Positions 1-8,241 of a DNA stretch of 8,399 nucleotides are shown one piece after another (within the stretch, counting starts at the first letter, position 1; each line of letters begins with the position of its first letter). The stretch spans positions 1 to 8,399 of the forward strand of contig CAZMBZ010000242.1 in the NCBI GenBank assembly GCA_964564285.1, written 5' to 3'. The DNA is from JAUWQU01 sp964564285. GTDB lineage: Bacteria > Planctomycetota > Phycisphaerae > SM23-33. A program made the position numbers and the translations under genes. Under the pieces are notes generated by a model, which was given only the letters and a program-made list of their open reading frames with translations, had not been told where the DNA came from and did no database searches.

Positions 1-2548
1 CAGTAGATCGGCGGGAAGGACGCCCACACCGCTTCGTTGTCGGCCTGGTTAACCTTTTGGAACATGATGGGATGGTCGCGCCCGCCTGCTGCCAGTGCGA
101 TTCGCAGCCCGGCTCGCGAGCTGGCGTCAAGGTGCTTGTAGCCGGGCTTCAATCGCACGGGGAGTATCTCCGCCAGCGAGGTTCGCCCGTAAGCGTGAGG
201 CATAAAATTGGGCCCGGCGATGACGACGAGGGTTCCCCCGCGGGCGGAGACAAAACGCCGCAACGCATCGAGCTGCCAAGGCTTCATCGCCTTCCGCGGA
301 ACGTCGCCGAGCACGATCACGTCGAACTTCATCCACTCGTTCGCGCTGGCAGGCAGGGCCGTCGCCTCGGTCTGCCCGTCGGGTCTGGCGGCAGAGGCGT
401 GCGTTTTCGGCCTGGGCTTGGCACCTTCTACGCTGTCGGGATGCAGCAGCACGTACTGGAGCTTCACGCTGGGGTCGCGCTCGTCAAACATGTTTTTGAG
501 GTAGCGAAACTCCCATCGCGGGCGATCGTCGATCAGCAGCACCCGCGTACGATGGCTTGTGACGCTTACGGTCAGGGGTCGATCGTTGTTGGCAGCGAAC
601 ACCTCGCCGGCCTGCGGCTGGATCCGCACGGTGTAGTCGTGAAGGACATCCCGCCCGCCAAGTGAACCCAAGCCGTCGGGCTCTTCGGAGAACAGCACTC
701 GCGTGCGATAGCTCGCAGCGCCGGCCGGCACGCGGACAGTCTGCCGGGCCACTTGCTCCGTCCCGTCCAGCAGCGTCACCTCGACCGCGCGCCCAGCCAG
801 GCCGTCAAGTTTCAACTCGGCCTGGATGAGCAGGCTGTCGCCCACGACAACCGTCTGCGGGGCATCGACGGCAAGCACTGCCGCATCGCACGGGGGCGCC
901 GACGGCGCCATCACCACCGAGCAGATCGGCACCCTGGCAAGGCCCATGCGCGCAGCCAGCGGCCCGGTGTCAGCGGGCGCGTTGTGCCGACCGTCGGTCA
1001 GGATGATTATGCCCGCCAACTGACTGGTCGGAATATCGGAGGTGACTCTCTCGATGGCGCCGGCAAGATCCGTGGATTGGGCATCTGGCGACAGAGGGTC
1101 CACATCCGCGGCGGCTGTCGTCGGCCCATCAACCCCCAGCGCCGGCGGGCCGCTCGTCAGCAAGGCCGCATCAGCCTCGATGTATACGGACTCCGCGTCC
1201 GTCTCCGCGCAATGCCTGGCGAACTCGTACAACCGGACCTTGTAGCCGGACTGGAGCTTTTCCAGAAGGCTCGCGGCATCGGCACCGTCGGCATCCGAAG
1301 TGCGGGCAACCAGCAGAGCCCTTGCCAGGGCAAGTCTGGTGCGGTCGGTGATAGCATCGACGGTGCGTTTCTCAACATCGGACAGGGACGCGTAGAAGAG
1401 CTCGTCGTATCGCGAGCGCAAGGGCTCGATCTCGGCGGCGAGTTTCGAAAGTGCCGCCGTCGCGCCGCGCAGGTACCTCACCAGCGGCTCATACTGTCGG
1501 GCAAGNNNNNNNNNNNNNNNNNNNNNNNNNNNNNNNNNNNNNNNNNNNNNNNNNNNNNNNNNNNNNNNNNNNNNNNNNNNNNNNNNNNNNNNNNNNNNNN
1601 NNNNNGTGCCGCCGTCGCGCCGCGCAGGTACCTCACCAGCGGCTCATACTGTCGGGCAAGTCGGCTGGCGGCATCGGGAGCGGTCACGGCCAGGGCTTTG
1701 TCGATCCTATTGGCAACCCCGACGACGAGTTGGGCCTTGGCCTCGCCGAGTCGCCCGGCCGTGTCGGCATCGAGCTGGACCTGGCCCACCCGCGCCGCGT
1801 CGAGCATCGCGACAAGGGCGTCGGCATCCTTCCGCGCGCCAGCTAGGTCGTCGTGGAGGGCTTCTCGCCTGGCCGCGAGCTGCCGGTCCCGGGCGACGCC
1901 GTCGAGGTCGGCCAGGACCGCCAGATCTTCCGCCGCCGCGACAAGCCTTCTTCGGAGCAGACCCGTCGCCCGGCGTGCGTGCTCCAGCCGAACCGGCCTG
2001 CGCGGCGCCGATGGCGAGAGCATCTCGCCAAGGCGCAGCTTGTCGGACCCGTCGCGCTGAGGGTCTCGCACCTGCATCGAAGCTGATGTATCGATCAGCA
2101 CCGCCACGTGGCGGTCGAGTTGCTCGGTCAGTTCCCAACTCACCACCGGCTGGCAGAGCATGGCCACGACCAGCAGCACACCCAGGACGCGCAATCCGGC
2201 GACTTTCAGCCCTGCCCCGCGGCTGACTGTTCGGCGTTCGAGGTCGTAGAGGCTCAGCAGTGATTCGACCGCCAGAGCGCCCCCGAGAGCGATCATCCAA
2301 AGTCGCCAGTCGGTCGTCAACAGGACGAACCGCATCGACAATTGCATCGCCGCCAGCAGGCACGCAAAAGCCGCCACCACTCGCACCAAGAACATCGCAG
2401 CCCGCACTCGCCGGGCGACCCCGGCGCGACGGCTGACAGCCCGCAGGCCCAGCCATGCCGTCAGCGTCACCAGGAAGACGCCCGCCACGACCGCGGTCGG
2501 CATGCCGGGGGGCAAGATCCAGTGAGATTGTGCCTGTGCGATTGTCAT
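1..2548 (-). CDS. Membrane vWA protein with GATase-like domain (C-terminus off window; interrupted by assembly gap)
   Basis: Starts at ATG 2548, 12 nt after the upstream stop; a GAAGGA that overlaps that stop is a distant RBS candidate. As printed, the frame meets Ns and then a stop near 1478. Removing positions 1451-1605 (one 55-bp repeat copy plus 100 Ns) restores a single open frame of 797 codons to the window edge. Restored layout: hydrophobic segments near residues 18-36, 50-70, 82-98 and 118-135; a vWA domain with MIDAS DTSAS at 153-157, a TDLAGA Thr near 441 and LTDGRHN at 465-471; a beta-rich region; then a GATase1-like domain with LLIDDRPRWEFRYL from 619 and a glycine-rich ARGGTLVVIAGP stretch near 720. 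No GxCxG nucleophile elbow is visible, so a structural rather than catalytic role is likely. About 180 helical, charged residues (165-345) separate the MIDAS loop from the rest of the vWA fold. It is probably a partner of the MoxR ATPase; the exact role is unknown. Confidence 0.92.
1451..1505. repeat. 55-bp exact duplicate, left contig end
   Basis: Identical base for base to 1606-1660 and ends exactly at the first N. Fifty-five is a standard SPAdes k-mer size, which fits an unresolved contig overlap rather than a biological repeat. Keeping only one copy puts both sides of the gene in the same frame. Confidence 0.95.
1506..1605. other. Assembly gap (100 N)
   Basis: Exactly 100 Ns, a common placeholder length for a scaffold join of unknown size. 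The flanks are identical for 55 bp, so the two contigs overlap and probably no sequence is missing. The gap falls in the helical insertion of the vWA/GATase-like gene. Confidence 0.98.
1606..1660. repeat. 55-bp exact duplicate, right contig end
   Basis: Second copy of the sequence at 1451-1505, beginning exactly at the first base after the Ns. In the minus-strand gene it encodes the segment around residues 297-315 (ARQYEPLVRYLRGATAA), and the reading continues as LSKLAAEIEPL once the copies are merged. Confidence 0.95.
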
Positions 2549-2560
2549 AGTTGCGCTGCG

Positions 2561-5149
2561 TTATTCCTTCGGGGTTCGTGGGACGTGCCCGGCAGACGGG
2601 GCGAATATCGCCCGGTCGCGGGCGCGAGAGCTTGTTGCATCGTCAGCGTCGCCGAACCTGCCTACCGGCAGGCAGGCTCGACTCGCCCGGCCTGGGGAAA
2701 CCCGTCGCTGGCATGCGATCCATCGAGTCAGGCCGACCTCGGCCAGAAGCGCCACCACCAGCGCCACCGCCAGTATCCGCCAGAGTTCCCAGCCCGGGAT
2801 TCCGCCTGACACAGCCGCCAACAGTTCGCCGGTCGTCTCGACGCAAAACAGCAGCTTGCCCGCCCGGGATCCCTCGCGGCCTGGGGCTTTTCTCATGTGC
2901 TTTCGAGCGATCTGGAGGTCGGCATCGGTCAGCATTGCCATAACGCTTTCCGAGCCGTCGTCCAAAACGGCAAACGGCACGCCCTTACCGTCGGGGCTCA
3001 TGGCGGGGCAGCTTTTGGCGACGGTGTCGGGCAGCAACATCCGGTAGAGCCCCGGCTCGTCGGCCCGGCTAAGCCGCACCCGGGCGCGGCCTTGGACGGA
3101 CGTGACCGTCGCCCATCGCCTGGCGCCGCTGGGCAGGACCACCTCCAGCTTGCCGCCCTTTTTCAGGAGCTTCTCGGCGCCGGCTAGTTCGATCATCACG
3201 TCCTGACCTAGGCGCACGTTCGGCTCGGCCAATCCCGGTTCGGCCAGGTAACATACCATCTCGTGCATGAGCGGCACGAAGCAGTTGAGTATCGGCAGAT
3301 TGGTCGAGCGAACGTCCAGAGGCCCAGCCAGCATCAGCACCACGCCCTTTCCACACTTTCGCTCAACCAGCATCGGATCGGACGTATCAAGCCGTCCGCC
3401 GACCCCCGCGTCGCGGTCACCCGGATCGAGCTGCAATTTCCAGTAGCTCGTGAAAGTCGCCCGCCCGGCATCGCAGGCTGGGTCGGCGGCGATTCGCGCC
3501 AGGGCCTGATGGCTGAACGTGCTCGGCGACAGCCTCGCCGGCGATTCGACGACGGACTTCAGTTGCCCCAACCGGGCCGGGACAATCTGCCTGCCGGCGG
3601 CATCGCGCCAGGCGTTGTAGAACTCCGGCCTGCACTGCGGGCCGGGTGCGATCAGCAGGCCACCGCCACCGGCAACGAAGGCTGCCAGCTTCCCCGCCAG
3701 CGACGAGCCCAGCAGACTCACATCCGCCAAAACTACCACCGCATAGTCGTCCAAATCCGTAAGCTTCGCGACATCCGGCGCCGCCACCACCGTTGTCGCC
3801 AGCAGCGATCCGCCGCCAACTGCCGGCGTAGCGCCAGCCTCGCCTGTCGGGGCCAACGGGGGAGATAATGCGATGGCCAGGAAATCCCCCGCGCCGGAAA
3901 GCGGACGCGGCGACGGCGAGCCGTCGATTATCAAAACCCCCAGGCCCGAGCGGACGCTGACCACCCGACTGGCGATATTGTCGCCCTCAAGGGCATCCTG
4001 GGCCTCGATCCGCGCCGTCAGAACGTGCCGGCCTGGCTTGGCAAAGCGGTGGGTGAACCGTACCACTTCATCCGCTCCGACCGGCACGCGAGAAACGCCC
4101 TTCGTCCCGACCTGGACGCCATCGACAAGCAGACTCACTGCCACGTCGCTGACCGGATCGGTGCCGGTCGAACTGACCCGGACGTCGATGCTGACCTCGC
4201 GGTCCGTGCCGATTACCCCGCGCCCCAGCGTTATGCCCGCCAACGCGACGTTCGCCAGCCGCCGGGGCGCAGGCAGCGTGCGGACGATCACATCCGCAGT
4301 CGTCGGCTGACGACTGATCGCCGCGCCCAGCATCCGCCATGGCGACTTGTTTCGCACATCCCAACCGACCTGCTGGCCATCGGTTATCAGGATGATCTTC
4401 TTGGCGGGATTGGCCCCACCGACGAGCGTCCCCAACGCCAGGCGAAGCACCCGGGCCGCACGCATCGAACCGCCCGTCGGTTCGAGCTCATCCAGCGCCG
4501 CGACCACATCATTGTGCTTGCTGGTCGGGCTGGAAATGATCGCCCTGGGCGAGCCACCGGCCAGCACCAGGCTTATGCCGTCGCCCGAACCGCAACTGTT
4601 GACAACCGCGCGGGCTTCTCTGACGGCGCGATCGAAGTTCGTCTCGCCCGCGCCGTCGGAAAGCGTCATCGACATGGACCCGTCGATAACAATCGCCACG
4701 TCCTTGCTCCCGCCGCCAAAGTTCCATCGGCTGGCCTGGTACCACTGCTCGTAAGCGCCGCCGGCCAGCGGAATCACCAGCAGCAGCGCGGCGGCAACCA
4801 GCAGTCGCAAGCGGAGGACTTTGCGAGACCACATCGCCCCGGCGACGGCTGCGCAAACAGCCCCAGCCGGCACGGCCGGGATGAGCACCGCCAGCATCAG
4901 CGTCGGCCTGGTCGGCAGGAAGGGCCTGGCCACGGCAAGAACCGCCAACGCCACCACCAGGCATCGCAGGACCAGCAGAACCAACTCCTCGACCATTATC
5001 CGCCTGCTTCTCGCTGCCAGCGAGGCCGTCAGGAACCGCATGGCCCCCCAGTCTACCACCTTCGCCCGGGAGCGATTGAGCAGGTGGATGACGATCGGTA
5101 TCGCCATCGCCGACAAGGCAAGCAGGATTGACCAGTTGAGGAACGTCAT
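2561..5149 (-). CDS. BatA-like N-terminus, vWA and GATase-like membrane protein (862 aa)
   Basis: The N-terminus (residues 1-40) carries the BatA-type signature: a helix of the FLNWSILLAL kind followed by IPIVIHLLNR and VDWGAMRFL. More hydrophobic segments lie near 53-75, 84-107 and 112-133. The vWA domain follows with MIDAS DGSMS at 156-160 and LITDGQQ at 254-260. A CARDB/Ig-like beta region spans about 315-398. A GATase-like part starts at VLIIDGSPSP (405) and includes AGGGGLLIAPGP (493-504); no GxCxG nucleophile motif is seen. A single C-terminal helix (about 788-806) precedes a 50-residue basic tail. BatA and BatB of the classical aerotolerance operon are usually near 330 aa, so this is an extended fusion. 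The start overlaps the DUF58 stop as ATGA, suggesting translational coupling. The membrane layout would put most of the 315-785 region on one side of the membrane, probably outside the cytoplasm. The molecular role is unknown. Confidence 0.94.
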   Translation of the reverse strand: MTFLNWSILLALSAMAIPIVIHLLNRSRAKVVDWGAMRFLTASLAARSRRIMVEELVLLVLRCLVVALAVLAVARPFLPTRPTLMLAVLIPAVPAGAVCAAVAGAMWSRKVLRLRLLVAAALLLVIPLAGGAYEQWYQASRWNFGGGSKDVAIVIDGSMSMTLSDGAGETNFDRAVREARAVVNSCGSGDGISLVLAGGSPRAIISSPTSKHNDVVAALDELEPTGGSMRAARVLRLALGTLVGGANPAKKIILITDGQQVGWDVRNKSPWRMLGAAISRQPTTADVIVRTLPAPRRLANVALAGITLGRGVIGTDREVSIDVRVSSTGTDPVSDVAVSLLVDGVQVGTKGVSRVPVGADEVVRFTHRFAKPGRHVLTARIEAQDALEGDNIASRVVSVRSGLGVLIIDGSPSPRPLSGAGDFLAIALSPPLAPTGEAGATPAVGGGSLLATTVVAAPDVAKLTDLDDYAVVVLADVSLLGSSLAGKLAAFVAGGGGLLIAPGPQCRPEFYNAWRDAAGRQIVPARLGQLKSVVESPARLSPSTFSHQALARIAADPACDAGRATFTSYWKLQLDPGDRDAGVGGRLDTSDPMLVERKCGKGVVLMLAGPLDVRSTNLPILNCFVPLMHEMVCYLAEPGLAEPNVRLGQDVMIELAGAEKLLKKGGKLEVVLPSGARRWATVTSVQGRARVRLSRADEPGLYRMLLPDTVAKSCPAMSPDGKGVPFAVLDDGSESVMAMLTDADLQIARKHMRKAPGREGSRAGKLLFCVETTGELLAAVSGGIPGWELWRILAVALVVALLAEVGLTRWIACQRRVSPGRASRACLPVGRFGDADDATSSRARDRAIFAPSAGHVPRTPKE
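2657..2676. repeat. GC-rich near-perfect palindrome inside a coding tail
   Basis: Left arm CCTGCCTACC is followed directly by GGCAGGCAGG, giving ten pairs with one mismatch. On the minus strand it encodes ACLPVGR (residues 825-831) in the cytoplasmic tail of the BatA-like protein. From memory, palindromes of this CCTGCC/GGCAGG type occur scattered through many uncultured bacterial genomes and translate as LPAGRQ-like peptides; only one copy is visible here. Confidence 0.7.
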
Positions 5150-6075
5150 TTGCGCCGCGCCAGGTATCGGCTGAGAGCCTCGTCAAAGTCGTAACGGGTC
5201 GAAAGCCCGACGTAATCTACCTTCATCCGCCCGCACCCCCGCTCGATTATTTCAACGTGTCGGCGGAGGTGGTCGAGATACTCCGCCCGGATCGCGCGCG
5301 GGGCCACCTGCGCAAGGTGCGACGACCGCTCGAGGTCGCGAAACTCGCTCTGGTGCTCGAACGGAAACGTCAACTCCTCCTCAGCCATCACGTGCAGAAC
5401 TATCACCTCGTGCTTGCGATGACGGAAATGGTGCAGCGCTCGGAGGATTTCCTCGGGGTCGTCCATCAGATCGCTGATAAGCACCATCAGCCCGCGACGG
5501 CGCGACCGCCGGGCGATATCGTGCAGTATTGGTGCGATGGCCGTCTCCTGACCGCACCGGGCGTCGCAGAGTTCGCCAAGAAGCACTCGCAGGTGACTGG
5601 GGCGACTACGGGGGGGGATGTAACTCCTTATGCCCGTATCGAACGTCGCCAGTCCAACCGCATCCTGCTGGTGGATCGTCAGATGTGCCAGCGAAGCAGC
5701 CAGCAGCCTCGCATATTCGAACTTGCTGAGCATCCGCCCGTCAGCCTTGGCGGCAAGGTTGCCCCGATACATCATCGACCCGGACGCATCGACCAGGATC
5801 GTCGCCCGCAGGTTCGTCTCCTCGATGTACTGTTTGACGTAATAGCGGTCGGATTTCCCGTACGCCCGCCAGTCCAGATCGCGCAAATCGTCGCCGGGCG
5901 CATACTCGCGGTGCTCGGCGAACTCGACGGAAAAGCCCTTGTAAGGGCTCTTGTGCCTCCCAGCCACGAACCCCTCCACCACGCCGCGAACCAACAGCTC
6001 AAGGCGATGCACCTTCGCCAGTGACTCCGGGGCCAGCATATGCATGCCATCGGATTTTGCGCCCGGACCAACCAT
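5146..6075 (-). CDS. DUF58 domain protein with vWA fold (309 aa)
   Basis: The DUF58 signature is clear: GRHKSPYKGFSVEF (39-52), REYAPGDDLRDLDWR (56-70), then DRYYVKQYIEE. It is followed by a vWA-type metal site DASGS (96-100) and a second acidic site ISDLMDD (200-206). No hydrophobic segment long enough for a membrane helix is visible, so it is likely cytosolic and of the usual length for short DUF58 proteins. The ATG at 6075 is preceded by GAGAAG five bases upstream; the alternative Met codons at residues 11 and 13 have no clear RBS. DUF58 genes commonly follow MoxR ATPase genes and are thought to be partners of them. Here a TIM-barrel gene separates the two. The stop overlaps the start of the next gene by 4 nt. 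A run of eight C on the coding strand (5610-5617) is tolerated in frame. Confidence 0.95.
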   Translation of the reverse strand: MVGPGAKSDGMHMLAPESLAKVHRLELLVRGVVEGFVAGRHKSPYKGFSVEFAEHREYAPGDDLRDLDWRAYGKSDRYYVKQYIEETNLRATILVDASGSMMYRGNLAAKADGRMLSKFEYARLLAASLAHLTIHQQDAVGLATFDTGIRSYIPPRSRPSHLRVLLGELCDARCGQETAIAPILHDIARRSRRRGLMVLISDLMDDPEEILRALHHFRHRKHEVIVLHVMAEEELTFPFEHQSEFRDLERSSHLAQVAPRAIRAEYLDHLRRHVEIIERGCGRMKVDYVGLSTRYDFDEALSRYLARRK

Positions 6076-6098
6076 CGCCGCTTCTCGCTCGTTTGGGA

Positions 6099-6126
6099 CA
6101 GACCGCTCCCGCCGTCAAGCCGTCTG
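6099..6126 (-). promoter_or_regulatory. Stem-loop at the TIM-barrel/DUF58 junction
   Basis: The minus-strand arms CAGACGGCT (6126-6118) and AGCGGTCTG (6107-6099) pair at eight of nine positions around a 10-nt loop. The stem includes the last codons and the stop of the TIM-barrel gene. No T run follows, so it does not look like a full intrinsic terminator; it may be an RNA-processing or stability element in the longest spacer of the cluster (39 nt). It could also be chance. Confidence 0.35.
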
Positions 6127-6888
6127 CCACTGCTTCAGCAACTCCGCAGTGCCGCCGGCAAGCTGGGCGGACAGGTCCTTCCATGAACACTCCATACTGA
6201 TCCTGCCGTCATAGCCAATATCCTTGAGGGCGCGGAAGTAAGGCCGCTGATCCTCGCCCACCGTGCCCAGCGGGCCACGCCCATCAGCTTCGGCACAATG
6301 AACGTGGACTATCAACTCGCCGGCCCGACTGATGGAGCCCGGCCCCTCGCCATCGGTAGCCATGTGGTAAGTGTCCGCCAAGACGCGAATATTCGGGTGG
6401 TTGACCGAACGCACAATGTCGGCCGCCTCATCCACGGTGGTGATGAAATTGCAGTCGGCCGCATTGAGGGATTCCAGTGCGATCATCACGCCACTGGCGG
6501 CGGCGATCGGACCGTACCGAACAAGGTTATCGATGATCTGCTCGCGGGCCTTGTCGCGAGAGAAACCCTCCGGCACGCGCCGGCTGCCGCCGGAGCCGAA
6601 GACGATAATATCCACACCCACCGCCGCCGCTCGCCGACAGACGATGGACACCCACGCGTCGAGGGCGATCGGGTTGACCTCGGAGCCGGTGTTCGACAGG
6701 CTGTTGGGGAAGAAGCAGTTCACGGCTTCGGGCTTGAGCGTCGCGGCCTGGACCGCGGAGGCCACCGGCGCGAAATCCACCTCGTCCTTGTCGCACATGA
6801 GCAAGGAGGACACTCTCGGCTCGATGTAAGCCAAGTCCGCCGGCGGGATGACGACCTCGCCCAGTTCCGCACATACGCCTATTCGCAT
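6115..6888 (-). CDS. Sugar phosphate isomerase/epimerase-like TIM-barrel protein (257 aa)
   Basis: Matches the xylose-isomerase-like TIM barrel (AP endonuclease 2 superfamily) seen in D-tagatose 3-epimerase and hydroxypyruvate isomerase relatives. Numbered from the ATG at 6888, the metal ligands expected for this family are visible: Glu139 in IALESLN, Asp172 and His175 in LADTYHM, His195/His197 in VHVHCAE, and Glu233 in SMECSW. The second acidic position after the first Glu is Asp145 rather than the Glu of tagatose epimerase, so the substrate is open. The length is slightly short but complete. I prefer ATG 6888, which has GAGG five bases upstream; GTG 6894 would add Met-Asn and is also possible. 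It begins 13 nt after the MoxR stop, so it is probably co-transcribed. A metabolic enzyme in this position is unusual. No signal peptide is seen. Confidence 0.92.
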   Translation of the reverse strand: MRIGVCAELGEVVIPPADLAYIEPRVSSLLMCDKDEVDFAPVASAVQAATLKPEAVNCFFPNSLSNTGSEVNPIALDAWVSIVCRRAAAVGVDIIVFGSGGSRRVPEGFSRDKAREQIIDNLVRYGPIAAASGVMIALESLNAADCNFITTVDEAADIVRSVNHPNIRVLADTYHMATDGEGPGSISRAGELIVHVHCAEADGRGPLGTVGEDQRPYFRALKDIGYDGRISMECSWKDLSAQLAGGTAELLKQWQTA

Positions 6889-6901
6889 ATTCACCTCTGC
6901 C

Positions 6902-7990
<1,089 letters not shown>

Positions 7991-7997
7991 CGATGGC

Positions 7998-8003
7998 TCT
8001 CCT
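7998..8003 (-). promoter_or_regulatory. Ribosome binding site of the MoxR ATPase gene
   Basis: AGGAGA on the minus strand lies seven bases before ATG 7990. It is the best Shine-Dalgarno match in the window and fixes the start of the first gene in the cluster. Confidence 0.75.
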
Positions 8004-8010
8004 GCGCACC

Positions 8011-8035
8011 AAAAAGCGGCCGCACAATGGCAGCC
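8011..8035 (-). terminator. Possible intrinsic terminator or attenuator just before the MoxR gene
   Basis: On the minus strand GGCTGC (8035-8030) and GCGGCC (8023-8018) can form a 6-bp stem with one G-U pair and a CATTGT loop, followed by GC and five T (8015-8011). It lies 20 nt before the ATG and leaves no room for a promoter below it. If it works, it would act on transcripts that continue into the MoxR operon, that is, as an attenuator, unless the operon promoter overlaps it. The stem is short, so confidence is low. Confidence 0.3.
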
Positions 8036-8044
8036 AATTTGTTG

Positions 8045-8084
8045 AACCCCGCTAAAAAGAAGAGTAGCCGCACAATCCGGGGTT
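8045..8084 (-). promoter_or_regulatory. Inverted repeat in the probable leader of the MoxR operon
   Basis: The minus-strand arms AACCCCG (8084-8078) and CGGGGTT (8051-8045) pair perfectly over 7 bp with a 26-nt loop. It lies directly after the stop of the upstream remnant and before the smaller hairpin at 8018-8035. It may be a leader structure or a weak end-of-gene hairpin. Confidence 0.25.
8068..8079. repeat. 12-bp direct repeat, copy 1
   Basis: CCGCACAATCCG, identical to 8230-8241 and in the same orientation, 162 bp apart. A partial copy sharing CCGCACAAT is at 8020-8028. The two full copies bracket the 45-codon remnant. Confidence 0.6.
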
Positions 8085-8088
8085 TATT

Positions 8089-8226
8089 TTAACGCTCCTG
8101 ACGCATTTCCACCAGGCCGTCGATCCAAGCCTGCCGAGCGTAGTTTGCGTCCAGGTCCGCCCCGGAAGCGCCATCCTCGTAGGCGTACTCGACGTTCGGA
8201 TTGGCGACCGTGGCCGGACTGCCACC
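8089..8226 (-). pseudogene. 45-codon C-terminal gene remnant, unidentified
   Basis: This minus-strand frame is open between an in-frame TGA (8229-8227) and TAA (8091-8089). It encodes GGSPATVANPNVEYAY followed by EDGASGADLDANYARQAW and IDGLVEMRQER. Composition looks coding: about 70 percent G or C at third positions, acidic and not Arg-rich, whereas the other two minus frames here are basic and look like shadows. There is no usable start codon near its 5' end, so if real it is the tail of a truncated or frameshifted gene. I do not recognise the family. A sequencing error above 8226 is an alternative, as is chance. Confidence 0.35.
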
Positions 8227-8229
8227 TCA

Positions 8230-8241
8230 CCGCACAATCCG
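8230..8241. repeat. 12-bp direct repeat, copy 2
   Basis: Second exact copy of CCGCACAATCCG. It abuts the TGA that closes the 5' side of the remnant at 8089-8226. Confidence 0.6.

Noticed and set aside
1478..1505. Apparent stop of the vWA gene shortly after the N gap
   Set aside because: It arises only because the duplicated 55 bp and the Ns put the gene out of frame; the merged sequence has no stop.
1451..1660. The 55-bp duplication as a biological direct repeat
   Set aside because: It is exact, abuts the Ns on both sides, has a typical assembler k-mer length, and its removal restores the reading frame.
753..2060. Long plus-strand open frame of 435 codons across the N gap
   Set aside because: It reads through Ns, is rich in Arg, Ala and Ser with no recognisable domain, and lies opposite the well-supported minus-strand vWA gene; high GC makes antisense frames open.
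4025..5131. Plus-strand open frame of 368 codons
   Set aside because: Arg- and His-rich shadow opposite the N-terminal half of the BatA-like protein, whose motifs are clear.
5610..5617. Run of eight G (C on the coding strand) as a possible frameshift or slippage site
   Set aside because: The DUF58 frame is intact on both sides and the residues (IPPRS) fit; no alternative-frame product is supported.
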